This document shows, piece by piece, positions 1 to 8,906 of a DNA stretch of 64,000 nt (the stretch's first letter is position 1; each line of letters opens with the position of its first letter). Source of the stretch: an uncultured Oscillospiraceae bacterium. Its GTDB lineage: Bacteria > Bacillota > Clostridia > Oscillospirales > Acutalibacteraceae. The notes under the pieces were generated by a model. It had not been told where the DNA came from. It searched no databases and saw only the letters and a program-made list of their open reading frames with translations. Made by a program: the position numbers and the translations under genes. Location of the stretch: positions 62,001 through 126,000 of the forward strand of contig UQKB01000002.1 in assembly GCA_900541565.1 (NCBI GenBank). Reading direction: 5' to 3'.

Positions 1-491
1 AACAAAAGCTCCATTTCCTTGGGCGGTGTGTCAATTTGTACGCCGTCGACCTTCAGCTCATAATTGGTCAGATTGATCGAAAGCTTGTCCCATTTGACTT
101 CCTTCATTTCATTTTCATCGGTCTTTCCGCTGCGGCGCAGCACCGCACGTATGCGCGCCACGACCTCCTTTGCTTCAAAAGGCTTCACCACATAGTCGTC
201 CGCGCCCAATTCCAGCCCCAGCACCTTGTCAAAAACTTCGCCCTTGGCCGTCAGCATAATAATGGGGCATTTCGAGGTTTTCCGTATTTCCCTGCACACC
301 TGCCAGCCGTCAAGCTCGGGCAGCATGATGTCCAGCATAATTAGGTCGGGCTGTTCCTTTTCAAAAAGCTTTAACGCCTGCGCGCCGTCGTTTGCGGTCA
401 CCACGCTAAACCCTTCCTTTTCAATGTAAAGCCGTAACAGTTCACAGATATTTAAATCGTCGTCTACTACTAAAATTTTACCTAAGCTCAT
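1..491 (-). CDS. OmpR-family response regulator (partial, C-terminus outside window)
   Basis: Cytoplasmic two-component regulator that would bind DNA after phosphorylation by a partner histidine kinase. The visible 163 residues hold a full receiver domain (about 1-120) with the acidic pair at D10-D11, the phospho-acceptor D54 in the LIMLDIML strand, and the conserved lysine in the VVKPF motif. After it the winged-helix output domain begins and runs off the window edge. The start is well supported: GGGAGG lies just upstream of the ATG. The sequence resembles WalR/VicR or PhoP-type regulators, but the kinase gene is not visible, so the regulon is unknown. A second regulator of the same family (PhoB) sits at 14.3-15.0 kb, so this one is probably not the phosphate regulator. 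Confidence 0.9.
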   Translation of the reverse strand, partial: MSLGKILVVDDDLNICELLRLYIEKEGFSVVTANDGAQALKLFEKEQPDLIMLDIMLPELDGWQVCREIRKTSKCPIIMLTAKGEVFDKVLGLELGADDYVVKPFEAKEVVARIRAVLRRSGKTDENEMKEVKWDKLSINLTNYELKVDGVQIDTPPKEMELL

Positions 492-635
492 AGTATGTAC
501 CTCCCGTAAAACCGCATCTGTATTATACCACATAGCGCCTGTTATACAATACAATTATAATGCAAAAAAAACAGAAAAACATGAACAAATTTGAAATTTA
601 AATCCAACAATTTATAAATAGGCGTTTCTACGCGT

Positions 636-680
636 GCAAAGGCAGGGGATAAGGCACAAAGCCCCATCCCCTGCCTTTGC
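636..680 (-). terminator. Strong hairpin after spoIIID, without a U-tract
   Basis: A perfect 15-bp inverted repeat (arm GCAAAGGCAGGGGAT, 636-650 against 666-680) lies 13 bases beyond the spoIIID stop codon. Read in the direction of spoIIID it is preceded by an A-rich run and not followed by Ts; the T-rich flank is on the plus-strand side. It may be a U-independent terminator or an mRNA 3'-end stabiliser. Confidence 0.55.
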
Positions 681-693
681 GGCAATTTATTTT

Positions 694-945
694 TTATTTT
701 TCATGCTGGTATTTTTTTCTTGTTGCCATTCCGCCCCGAATATGCCTTTGCGCCTTATTGATCTCTAATATGGTCTTTACCTCGCGGTAAAGCTGCGGAT
801 TGACAGTTTTTAATCGTTCGCTGACGTCTTTATGTACGGTGCTTTTGCTTACGCCAAACTTCTTGGCGGCGCTGCGGACCGTAGCCCCGCTTTCTATGAT
901 GTATTCGCCAAGCTCAACAGCGCGCTCCTCCACAATACCCTTCAT
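694..945 (-). CDS. spoIIID: Sporulation transcriptional regulator SpoIIID
   Basis: Mother-cell DNA-binding protein of sporulation that works with sigma-E RNA polymerase to switch genes on and off during engulfment. The 83-residue length and the helix-turn-helix near residues 25-45 (SAAKKFGVSKSTVHKDVSER) match the family, and the start has GGAGG spaced correctly from the ATG. It stands alone, with the YfhO gene's terminator upstream and a strong hairpin downstream. It is good evidence that the organism makes endospores. Sigma-E control is expected from the family; I did not find a clear sigma-E promoter in the upstream 110 bases. Confidence 0.95.
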   Translation of the reverse strand: MKGIVEERAVELGEYIIESGATVRSAAKKFGVSKSTVHKDVSERLKTVNPQLYREVKTILEINKAQRHIRGGMATRKKYQHEK

Positions 946-1060
946 ATAAATAACCTCCAGAATTGGGTGAATGGTAATCTATATGAAAAATTTTTATTTT
1001 TTATGCAAAGCACCAAAGCCGCGACACGGCTTTTTGCAGGCGTTTTCTTGCGTCTTTCGC

Positions 1061-1114
1061 ATTAAAAAGCAAAGCGGAGCATCCCCGCATCATGCGGATC
1101 CCCCACTTTGCTTT
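1061..1114 (-). terminator. Rho-independent terminator of the YfhO-type gene
   Basis: Inverted repeat (1066-1077 against 1103-1114, arm AAAGCAAAGCGG with one mismatch) with a second inner hairpin at 1085-1097. In the minus direction the stem runs directly into a short T-run (GCTTTTTAAT). It sits 26 bases after the stop of the gene at 1140-3842. Confidence 0.75.
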
Positions 1115-1139
1115 CCCGGTTATTTTTATAACCCTTTCT

Positions 1140-3842
1140 TTATCCTCGTACATTGGTCGCCAGGTAAATGACAACCGGCGCTATATAGACCGCCGCAAAG
1201 ACAGCACTTCCCAGCACGATCAAAAGGACGGCTGCCGGCCTGCCGGTACACGCCTGCCGGGCTGCGGGTTTTCTTCTTATAAAGAAAAGCAGGAAAACGC
1301 CCAGAAAACCGCCTGCTGTAAGGCAAAGACCCAAAGTAAGGCCGGGCGGTACAAAGGTAAGCGTTACCGTACCGCTGCCCTGTGGCAGCCTTACCGCCAT
1401 AAAGTCCCCATATACCTGAAAAATTTGCGCTTTTTCCCCGTTTACCTGCGCGGTAAACCCGCTGTTGTAGGGGATGGCAAAAAACATAAATTGCCCGTCT
1501 TCCCCATTTGCCCGCGCTGTTACACGGTTTGCACAGACCTCTACTGCACACGCCTGCGCATTTTGGAGCACATGGTCAAGAACCTCCTCTTTAAGGCCAT
1601 ATATGCCAAAGGAGGTACAGCAAACGCTTTCCTTAAGTTTAATTTCCACCTGCACCGTTTCGTTTTCAAACGAACCCAGGCATAAAAGTCCGTTATTGGT
1701 TTGGGAAGGGTATGACTGTGTAAGACATACACCGTTGACAATGACCGAGGTACTGTCGTTGATTTCTTCCAAAAGCGCGGGGCGTATTTTATCAAAGCAG
1801 TCAAAATACAGCGTTTGCCGGCCCTTGACTGCAATCTGGTACGAAAGCCGCCCTTCTTTTTCGGGGTTATCCAGCGTAAGCTTCGTCTTTTTTCCGCTGT
1901 CGGTCTGCATATCGACCGCCAAAATCCGGTCCGGCGCGTATTCTTCAAACAGCTGCGCTTCCCCAAACAGGCTGCTAAACAGCGCCTGCTGAACAGCAAA
2001 GCGCGACGCTTCCGGCAGAGCCCCCTGACGGCTCAGGTCGGCCGCCGTAACGAGTGCCGGCGGAAGGCAGGCTGTGTTGCGCACAATGGAAAACGCTTTG
2101 TTTTGATAGACAGCATTTTCTTTTTCGCCTTTATAAACCGTATATTGATGGGAAAGCAGCATATCGGAAAAAAGCGTGCCCCCGTTTGAAGAAACTTCCA
2201 TCCAATAGGAAGAATAGCCCAGCTTTTTCATCAGCTTTAAATAGTCCTGCGAGGTCAGGGACGAATAATGGTTTAAGCTGTTATAGCCCATAGCGCCCAG
2301 CAAATTGACGTCAAACAGCTTCTTTTCCGTTTTGACCCGGTAAAACCCTGTGTCTTCTATTTTTCCCTCCAGATCCATTACGGTGCGGTAGCTGTCGTCG
2401 CTGTGGCGCGCCGCAGCGATATATACGGCGCAATTTAAACCGCATTCACACAACAGTAAAATGCAAAGACCCATGGCAGCGGCCTTTGCAGACAGCTTTT
2501 TCCTTTGAAGCAAAAAGACTGCAAGACCATAACCGGCGCACAAAATAAGGGACACTGCCAGCAGTGTAAAAAACGATCGCCCATCCCCCCACAGCGTTTT
2601 TGTATAGGCGCGCACGTTTTCAAAATTCCTGTATAAAACAAGCGTGGCGGCAGCGCATAAAACCACCGCCGTACAGAGGACAACCGCCGGATAAAGCCGC
2701 GTTTTTGTCCGCAGGCACACAGCCTGCTCGCTATAGACCTGCTCCAGAATATGCCCAAACATTGCAAGGCCAAAGAAAGCGGTCATATAAGCGTACCGTG
2801 CGGGAAAGGACATGTAGTTGCCCGCATGCCACATTTTATTGACAGGCTCCACAACCAGGGGGATGACCGTAAGTAAAAACATGATGAAATACAGCCGGAT
2901 CTGCCTGTCTTTTTTCAAGTAGCAAAACGACGCCAAAAACGCAGGCAGCAGCACCGCAGTACACAAAACAAGCGGTATGACCGTATAAATATGCGTAACA
3001 AAGCCGCCCTGGGCTATACTTTGGACAACATTGGCCGTCCTTGCCGAATCGAAAAACTGCAACAGCGCGGGAAGCCAGCTGGGCGCCGACAAAAGCGCCG
3101 ACAAAAGCGAGGAGATACAAAACAACACGGCTGTATTTTTTTGTACTTTTTCCCGGTATATACAAAAATGGGCCGCTGTAAACAGTAAAACGCACAGCAC
3201 GGTCATATAGCTTAAGTAAAACTGCATCGTCACGCACAGCGCCAATACCACAATATACAAAGCCGGCCTGCCCTTTTGCAGCAAAAGGTCGAGCGCCATA
3301 AGCAGCAACGGGAACAGGTACATAATATCCAGCCACATAACATTTTGATAATACAGCAGCCCATACCCGCAAAATGCATACATAACGCTTAAAATAAGCT
3401 GCAGCGGGGTAAAGAGGCGCGGCGTTTTATAGCGGAAATACACGCTTGCACACAGCGCGCATACTGCAAGCTTAAGCACCACCAAAACGTTCATAAACAG
3501 GCTTAAATCCTGCTTTTGCACAAAGACAACCAAAAAAGAAAACGGGCTTGCAAGGAAAAACAAAAACACACCCCAAAAGTTCATGCCGCCTGCGTTTTCC
3601 ATGCTTAGAAAAAGGCTTCCCTGTCCGTTTAAAATATCCTTCAGCTGCGCCATAAAGGGGATAACCTGCTGGTCCATATCGCACCATGAAAAGCTGTAGC
3701 CGCCAAACGGATAAATACCGAACAGGGCAAAAAACGCGGTAAAAAACGCCAGCACGCACAGCGGTGCCATAAGGCATACCCCATATTTTCCCCATCTGTT
3801 TTTTTTCATACAGCGCCCTCTTTTTTTAGCTTTAAAATCCAT
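1140..3842 (-). CDS. YfhO-family polytopic membrane protein
   Basis: About 900 residues. The N-terminal two thirds contain many hydrophobic segments, beginning with a membrane helix right after MKKNRWGKYG; a long extracytoplasmic domain follows, and one more helix lies near the C-terminus before a short basic tail. This layout, and phrases such as SWCDMDQQVIPFMAQLKD and the GGMNFWG motif near residue 85, are typical of YfhO, a GT-C-like family linked in Firmicutes to glycosylation of teichoic acids or other wall polymers. Several in-frame starts exist. I chose the ATG at 3842 because AGGAG lies 5 bases upstream; a second ATG 11 codons further in has a weaker site. It stands alone, so the substrate is unknown. 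Confidence 0.85.
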   Translation of the reverse strand: MDFKAKKRGRCMKKNRWGKYGVCLMAPLCVLAFFTAFFALFGIYPFGGYSFSWCDMDQQVIPFMAQLKDILNGQGSLFLSMENAGGMNFWGVFLFFLASPFSFLVVFVQKQDLSLFMNVLVVLKLAVCALCASVYFRYKTPRLFTPLQLILSVMYAFCGYGLLYYQNVMWLDIMYLFPLLLMALDLLLQKGRPALYIVVLALCVTMQFYLSYMTVLCVLLFTAAHFCIYREKVQKNTAVLFCISSLLSALLSAPSWLPALLQFFDSARTANVVQSIAQGGFVTHIYTVIPLVLCTAVLLPAFLASFCYLKKDRQIRLYFIMFLLTVIPLVVEPVNKMWHAGNYMSFPARYAYMTAFFGLAMFGHILEQVYSEQAVCLRTKTRLYPAVVLCTAVVLCAAATLVLYRNFENVRAYTKTLWGDGRSFFTLLAVSLILCAGYGLAVFLLQRKKLSAKAAAMGLCILLLCECGLNCAVYIAAARHSDDSYRTVMDLEGKIEDTGFYRVKTEKKLFDVNLLGAMGYNSLNHYSSLTSQDYLKLMKKLGYSSYWMEVSSNGGTLFSDMLLSHQYTVYKGEKENAVYQNKAFSIVRNTACLPPALVTAADLSRQGALPEASRFAVQQALFSSLFGEAQLFEEYAPDRILAVDMQTDSGKKTKLTLDNPEKEGRLSYQIAVKGRQTLYFDCFDKIRPALLEEINDSTSVIVNGVCLTQSYPSQTNNGLLCLGSFENETVQVEIKLKESVCCTSFGIYGLKEEVLDHVLQNAQACAVEVCANRVTARANGEDGQFMFFAIPYNSGFTAQVNGEKAQIFQVYGDFMAVRLPQGSGTVTLTFVPPGLTLGLCLTAGGFLGVFLLFFIRRKPAARQACTGRPAAVLLIVLGSAVFAAVYIAPVVIYLATNVRG

Positions 3843-3945
3843 GCTTTCTCCTGCCGGCTTTTTCTTTTGCCGCATACCGGCCTTTTTCCACAACGGCAAA
3901 AACCGCCCCTTATAACGCTGCATGATGCACAGCAGGGGCGATAGA

Positions 3946-4494
3946 CTATTCTCTGTTATATTTTGCAGGCTCTGTCTGGTAAATATTCCTTCCTTTGCTG
4001 TCTATTACCACAATACAGGGGAAATCCTCAACCGTATAGCGGCGCACCGCCTCTGTCCCCAGGTCCTCATAGCATAGCAGCGCCTCGCTTTTTATGCTTT
4101 TTGCAATCAGCGCTGCCGCACCGCCGATCGCCGCAAAATACACAGCTTGGTTGCGCACGATCGCGTCAATTACTTCCCTGGAGCGCGCACCCTTTCCCAC
4201 CATGCCCTTAAGCCCCAGATCCAGCAGCGCGGGCGTGTATTTGTCCATGCGGTAGCTTGAGGTCGGCCCTGCCGGCCCCACGGCATGGCCCGGCCTTGCC
4301 GGCGCGGGGCCCACGTAGTAGATTGTTTGGCCTTTTATATCTACAGGCAGCGGCTGCCCCTGCTCTATGCAGGCGTATAACCGCTTATGCGCGGCGTCCC
4401 TGCCTGTAAGCAGGGTACCTGTCAGCAGCACGCTGTCGCCTGCCTTGAGCTTTTTTATGTCCTCTTCCTTAAGCGGAAGCGTTAATTTTATCAT
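3946..4494 (-). CDS. fumB: Class I fumarate hydratase, beta subunit
   Basis: C-terminal half of a two-subunit, iron-sulfur, class I fumarase or L(+)-tartrate dehydratase, which interconverts fumarate and malate in the cytoplasm. The 182 residues are the usual length. The swivel-domain motif GPTSSYRMDKYTP (about 77-89), the VGKGARS loop and the GAAALIAKSI helix are characteristic. It follows the alpha-subunit gene by 23 bases, which implies one transcript and a stable heteromer. Fumarase and tartrate dehydratase cannot be separated from sequence by eye; with no tartrate genes nearby, fumarase in a partial, reductive citric acid branch is the better guess. The name fumB here means beta subunit, not the E. 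coli FumB isozyme. Confidence 0.9.
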   Translation of the reverse strand: MIKLTLPLKEEDIKKLKAGDSVLLTGTLLTGRDAAHKRLYACIEQGQPLPVDIKGQTIYYVGPAPARPGHAVGPAGPTSSYRMDKYTPALLDLGLKGMVGKGARSREVIDAIVRNQAVYFAAIGGAAALIAKSIKSEALLCYEDLGTEAVRRYTVEDFPCIVVIDSKGRNIYQTEPAKYNRE

Positions 4495-4517
4495 TGCAGT
4501 CGAATCCTTTCTTCCTT

Positions 4518-5369
4518 TTATAGGCGTGCGCTTTTATGCCTTGCGGCATGGCAGCAAATATTTACCGCAACGGGCATTCCCGCAATATGCGTAGGGTACG
4601 TTTCTATGTTCACGCCCAGCGCCGTTGTCGTACCACCCAGGCCTGCAGGCCCAAAGCCCATTTTGTTTATGCTTTCCAACAGCTCTTCTTCCAGCTGTGC
4701 ATAACGCCGGTCCGGGTTTGCCGTATCAATTGGCCGGAACGTGGCTTTTTTTGCAAGCTGCGCCGCCTTTTCAAACGTACCGCCGATCCCCACGCCTACA
4801 ACGACCGGCGGGCAGGGATTGGGCCCTGCGCTTTTGACGGTATCCAGCACAAACTGCTTTACACCCTGCACCCCATAGGACGGTGTAAGCATTTTGATTG
4901 CGGACATATTTTCACTTCCAAAGCCTTTTCCGCCTGCAAGAAACGTAATACCCTTGCCGCTGACAATCTGCGTATGAATCACAGCAGGCGTGTTATCTTT
5001 TGTGTTGACCCTGTCAAACACCGGATCTGCTACAACAGACTTACGCAAATAGCCCTGCTCATACGCCTGGCGCACACCCTGCTCCACGGCATTTTGAAAG
5101 CTGCCGCCTTCTATCACCACTTTGTCGCCGTATTCCACAAACAGCACAGCCATGCCCGTGTCCTGGCAAAGGGGGATCTGCTCTTTAGCGGCAATGGCGT
5201 TATTTTCAAGCAGCTGGGATAAAACGGTTTTCCCAACGGGCGACTGCTCGCATTCCTTTGCCCGTTGCAGCGCACGTGTAACGTCTTCGCCTATATAATA
5301 ATTGCAGTCCATAAACAGCTTTTTTACGGTTTCTGTCACGGTCTGCGCTTTGATCTTTCTGATTTCCAT
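4518..5369 (-). CDS. fumA: Class I fumarate hydratase, alpha subunit
   Basis: N-terminal, cluster-binding half of the two-subunit class I fumarase; it carries the [4Fe-4S] cluster that activates the substrate. At 283 residues it has the normal length. Likely cluster cysteines are C68 in PLCQDTG, C186 in PNPCPPVVVGVG and C272 or C273 near the C-terminus, matching the three-cysteine pattern of the family. The GGKGFGSENMSAIKML segment (about 146-161) is also conserved. It is first in a two-gene unit with the beta subunit. The cluster makes this enzyme oxygen sensitive, which fits the anaerobic redox-protection genes elsewhere in the window. The name fumA is used for the alpha subunit. Confidence 0.92.
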   Translation of the reverse strand: MEIRKIKAQTVTETVKKLFMDCNYYIGEDVTRALQRAKECEQSPVGKTVLSQLLENNAIAAKEQIPLCQDTGMAVLFVEYGDKVVIEGGSFQNAVEQGVRQAYEQGYLRKSVVADPVFDRVNTKDNTPAVIHTQIVSGKGITFLAGGKGFGSENMSAIKMLTPSYGVQGVKQFVLDTVKSAGPNPCPPVVVGVGIGGTFEKAAQLAKKATFRPIDTANPDRRYAQLEEELLESINKMGFGPAGLGGTTTALGVNIETYPTHIAGMPVAVNICCHAARHKSARL

Positions 5370-5462
5370 ATCCCCGGGGATCTCCCGCCACCTCTTTTAT
5401 CCGTTTTATTCTTACAGATTATTATAAGCCCGGACGGGGGAATTTTCAACCGTTTTACAAGC

Positions 5463-5499
5463 AGACGGCAGGGCAAATAAACGCTATGCCCTGCCGTCT
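5463..5499 (-). terminator. Hairpin after the ABC permease gene, no U-tract
   Basis: A perfect 13-bp inverted repeat (arm AGACGGCAGGGCA, 5463-5475 against 5487-5499) separates the ABC-exporter operon from the fumarase genes. In the operon direction no T-run follows; the T-rich flank lies on the opposite side. It is the same style of hairpin as at 636-680. Confidence 0.5.
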
Positions 5500-5575
5500 T
5501 TCCATGCTTCCTTTTTTCGTTATACCTTCCGCGGCAAATGGACCCGGCCGCTGGGCGTTTTATCTATTTTTCAGC

Positions 5576-7447
5576 TTATTGCTCCGGGAGCAAATCATAC
5601 TTGCCCAAAACCTCCCAGGTGTTTTTATAGTCTTCTGTAACTAAAAAATAGAAACACGGGTTATGAAACCAAACCAGCTTTTCGCTTGCGTCTTTTTCTA
5701 TTGGTATCTCGTAGCAGAGATCAAGCGACACACAGGGATTCTCCACAGTATAGGTGTTTTCTTCGTTAAACGTATAGAAATCCTGATCCTCCAAAATATC
5801 CTTCCGCAGTGCTGCGGCAATTTCCATAATTTGCCCCTTTTCCTCTATGCTATACGGCTCTTCATACAGCGCTTCTGTCATATCGTGGCTATAGGCTGTT
5901 ATAGATGTAATGCTGCTGTCGTCATATACAAAAAGCGGAACCGTTTGCTCCTTATACGCCTGCGTTTCTGTCACCGCCAGTACCTCCGGCGCAATTTCAT
6001 GGCTGTCAAATGTAAAGTTGGAATACGCACGCTCTACAACAAGCCCGCTTTCCAGTGTGTATTGGATAGCCACATTGTAAAACAGCGGCGTTTCGTCCTC
6101 CATATAGCCGGTAGCTCCCAGGCTCAACGCATACGGGTATCCCGTCCTTTCGCGCAAATCGTCTGTAATGGACGTATGGATCTGAATCACCTTTTCTATA
6201 TCCTCTTGTTCCGTATAGACTGCGGACAGTTCTCCGTCTGATTCTGAATAGAAGAAATTCACCGGTCCGTCAACCTTAAACTGCACCTGTTTTACCTGCT
6301 GCGGCTGCGGAACATATAAATCCATCCCAAACATGCCGGTAGAAACGATGATATAAGCCGTGCTGAGCACCACAACCAGCACACCGTAAGAAAGCAGCGA
6401 TTTTAAAAATCCGCGAACGCCCCGGTTGTAAATAAACGTTAAAATCAGGTGTGCAATAAACGAACCGATCAGCAGCCCCAAAAAGAACCACATATAGTGG
6501 CCGAAAATCGCGCCCGGCGTGTTTATCCCAACGGAAAAGGCGCTGAAAATCAGTGCAAACACCAGACCGACGGCCGTGCAGGCAATTGCCCGGACCAAAA
6601 CCGGCGGCAGGCGAAATGCAAAGCCGGATTGGGCACATTCGGCCTTTCTTTTTCGGCTGACCGCTATGCATCCCGCGATACACAGTACCAAAAGGACAAA
6701 CCACCATAAAAACTGCGTACCGCTTTTTGTAAGCGCCGGGTCCATAACAGCGCTTACAATGCCTGAACTGTACGGCGACAGCGCCGTATAAACGATTGCG
6801 GGCAGGTTAAAGCTGGACGTAATGCCCGGGATTATACCGTTGCCGATAACCTGGCACATTAAAATGACAATGGGATACAACCCATTGATTGCCAGCACAG
6901 ATATGACCATATCTGCCGTTGTGCCGCAGCAAGCGGCAATAAACGCGGTAAACGTGTATGCAACCACAACTGAGACAAGAATGGTTACAGAAGACCGGCC
7001 AAGCTGCTGCACCGCTGCAAAGGATTGCATAGACAAAAGCATGCTCAACCCCATACAGAGCAAATACGGCACAAGCAAAATGGAAAGACCCGTAAAATAG
7101 CGCGAGAAAAAGAGCGTTCTGCGCGTAACGGGCAGTGCGCCAAAAACATCCACACTGCGTTTTTTATGCATGTAGCTGAACATAAACACCGCTATCAGCA
7201 GCGTAAACAATATGGCAATGATTCCGGTCACAACGGGAAAAATAAACGCCGCGCTGCTTTCCAGAAATTCATTTTGTATTTCCTTAGATGCGTTGTTAAA
7301 AATCCGATACATAAAGATGAGCAGCGGGTAAGAAAACAGCAAAAGCACCGTGTAAACAATGGCAGAAGCCATATTTTTGCGCAGCGACCACCAGTAAATG
7401 CTTGAAAACGGGCTTGTTTTCTTATTGCAGGATATTGTTGATGTCAT
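5576..7447 (-). CDS. ABC-2 type exporter, large permease
   Basis: About 623 residues. The N-terminal 400 or so hold around ten hydrophobic segments of an ABC-2 permease, and the last 200 form a soluble, probably extracytoplasmic, acidic domain. It is the membrane partner of the ATPase encoded just upstream; the two genes overlap by 26 bases. I chose the ATG at 7447 because GGAGGT precedes it at good spacing; an upstream in-frame ATG has no such site. With the GntR gene this forms a YtrA/YtrB-like unit. In Bacillus that type responds to cell-wall antibiotics, but the substrate here is unknown. Confidence 0.85.
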   Translation of the reverse strand: MTSTISCNKKTSPFSSIYWWSLRKNMASAIVYTVLLLFSYPLLIFMYRIFNNASKEIQNEFLESSAAFIFPVVTGIIAILFTLLIAVFMFSYMHKKRSVDVFGALPVTRRTLFFSRYFTGLSILLVPYLLCMGLSMLLSMQSFAAVQQLGRSSVTILVSVVVAYTFTAFIAACCGTTADMVISVLAINGLYPIVILMCQVIGNGIIPGITSSFNLPAIVYTALSPYSSGIVSAVMDPALTKSGTQFLWWFVLLVLCIAGCIAVSRKRKAECAQSGFAFRLPPVLVRAIACTAVGLVFALIFSAFSVGINTPGAIFGHYMWFFLGLLIGSFIAHLILTFIYNRGVRGFLKSLLSYGVLVVVLSTAYIIVSTGMFGMDLYVPQPQQVKQVQFKVDGPVNFFYSESDGELSAVYTEQEDIEKVIQIHTSITDDLRERTGYPYALSLGATGYMEDETPLFYNVAIQYTLESGLVVERAYSNFTFDSHEIAPEVLAVTETQAYKEQTVPLFVYDDSSITSITAYSHDMTEALYEEPYSIEEKGQIMEIAAALRKDILEDQDFYTFNEENTYTVENPCVSLDLCYEIPIEKDASEKLVWFHNPCFYFLVTEDYKNTWEVLGKYDLLPEQ

Positions 7448-8321
7448 AACCGGCCACCTCCATTTCACTGATAAATACTTCCTCAAGCGTTAAGGGCAGC
7501 GCCTCCAGGAACACCGGCTGCAGCGCACGGAGCTTGCCTATCAGCTCTTCCTTGTCACCTTTTGCTACCAGGTTGTAAAGCAGTCCCCGCTTTTGCAGGC
7601 TGACCACGTCAATATCCCGGAACGCGTCGTCCGGCAGCGCTTTGTTAAACGCCGCCTGTACCTTATGAACGCCCAGCTTCATTTCGTCAATTTCCTTTTC
7701 CATCAGAATGCCGCCCTTATGCAGCAGCCCTACATAATCGCAAATATCCTCCAGTTCCCTTAAATTATGGGAGGCAATGACCACCGTCATCCTTCTGGAC
7801 GCAACGTCGTCCATTAAAAGCTTTTTTAAAAGCTGGCGGACGACCGGATCCAGTCCGTCAAAAATTTCATCCAAAAGCAAATACTGCGGACAGCACGACA
7901 GCGCCAATATCAAGGCCGCCTGCCTTTGCATACCCTTGGACATATTGACGATCCTGTCCGTTGTATTTACCGGAAAGATGGAGCACAGCTGTCTGAACCG
8001 GATTTCATCCCACGAGGGATATAGATTCCTGTACAGCCTTGCCGTGTTCTGAATGGTTGAATCATTGAAAAAATACGGATAATCCGATATAAAGAAAATT
8101 TTTGCTTTGACTTCCCGGTTTTCAAAGCTTGGCTTTCCTTCAAAGCGAACCGTTCCCCCGTCGGCTTCAAACACGCCGGCCAAAATTCTTAAAAGGGTAG
8201 ATTTTCCCGACCCGTTCGATCCGACAAGGCCAAACACCGAGCCCTGCTGGACGGTGCAGTTTAAGCGGTTTAGCGCAACGGTCTTACCAAAGCTTTTGGT
8301 CAAATTTGTAATTTCAATCAC
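7422..8321 (-). CDS. ABC transporter ATP-binding protein (YtrB-like)
   Basis: Cytoplasmic ATPase powering the adjacent ABC-2 permease. Walker A is GSNGSGKST (34-42), the signature region reads NMSKGMQRQ rather than the canonical LSGGQ, and Walker B is YLLLDEIFDGLDP. The SKGM-type signature is common in the drug and lantibiotic exporter branch. At 299 residues it has a C-terminal extension of about 90 residues after the nucleotide-binding domain. The start overlaps the GntR stop by 4 bases, and the 3' end overlaps the permease start, so the three proteins are translationally coupled. Confidence 0.93.
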   Translation of the reverse strand: MIEITNLTKSFGKTVALNRLNCTVQQGSVFGLVGSNGSGKSTLLRILAGVFEADGGTVRFEGKPSFENREVKAKIFFISDYPYFFNDSTIQNTARLYRNLYPSWDEIRFRQLCSIFPVNTTDRIVNMSKGMQRQAALILALSCCPQYLLLDEIFDGLDPVVRQLLKKLLMDDVASRRMTVVIASHNLRELEDICDYVGLLHKGGILMEKEIDEMKLGVHKVQAAFNKALPDDAFRDIDVVSLQKRGLLYNLVAKGDKEELIGKLRALQPVFLEALPLTLEEVFISEMEVAGYDINNILQ

Positions 8322-8695
8322 GCCTGCGTTCCTCCCTCCGCATAATTTTCATGGATCAGCTTTTCAAGCTCTTCCCTGGTTATTCCTATTTCGATTGCTT
8401 TCTTTAAAGTCTTTGCAAGCTCTTCAAGAATTGTTTCCCTTTGTAACCCAATTGCCGAAAGTCCCGACGCCACAAAAGATCCCCTCCCTACTGCCGAATA
8501 AATAATGCCGTCGCGTTCCAAAAGCTGGTAAGCTTTTGAAACCGTATTGGGATTGCACCCTAACTGTGCAGCCAATGTACGGACAGGCGGCAGCTGTTCT
8601 TCGGGCTTTAAAACGCCCAGCGCCGCCAGCCGCACTACGTTATCATACAGCTGCTCGTAAATAGGCTGTCTGCTTTGAAAATTCAGCGTAAACAT
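8318..8695 (-). CDS. GntR-family repressor, YtrA subfamily
   Basis: 125-residue regulator with an N-terminal winged helix-turn-helix (about 10-75, including NPNTVSKAYQLLERDG) and a short C-terminal helical dimerisation piece instead of a large effector domain, which defines the YtrA subgroup. It opens an operon with the ATPase and permease genes and should repress it. Two ATGs stand side by side; the second is chosen because its spacing from AGGAG is better. A 7-bp inverted repeat overlaps the predicted transcription start (see 8735-8756), a likely operator. A paralogous unit lies at 42.8-44.8 kb. Confidence 0.93.
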   Translation of the reverse strand: MFTLNFQSRQPIYEQLYDNVVRLAALGVLKPEEQLPPVRTLAAQLGCNPNTVSKAYQLLERDGIIYSAVGRGSFVASGLSAIGLQRETILEELAKTLKKAIEIGITREELEKLIHENYAEGGTQA

Positions 8696-8734
8696 CATGC
8701 TCTCCTTTCCAATTGTATTTTTGTATTACTTGAT

Positions 8735-8756
8735 CTAATTGTATTATTTCAATTAG
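8735..8756. promoter_or_regulatory. Putative GntR/YtrA operator
   Basis: Inverted repeat CTAATTG-N8-CAATTAG lies immediately downstream of the -10 hexamer of the operon promoter, where a bound repressor would block transcription. Its position directly before a YtrA-type gene suggests autoregulation. Inference from position and symmetry only. Confidence 0.55.
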
Positions 8757-8765
8757 TACATTTAG

Positions 8766-8794
8766 ACTATACCACAGCCTTTTTCAAAATGCAA
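8766..8794 (-). promoter_or_regulatory. Sigma-A promoter of the GntR-ABC operon
   Basis: TTGCAT (8789-8794), a 17-base spacer, and TATAGT (8766-8771) on the minus strand, about 70 bases before the GntR start. Confidence 0.65.
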
Positions 8795-8906
8795 GCCTTT
8801 TTTTATTTTTTTCACACAAAACAGAAATACCTGCATCGTCCCCGAAAAAGGTGGGGTCGCCGGTAAAAACAGTAAAACGCGCGTATCCCGCTTTCCGTAT
8901 TTTATC

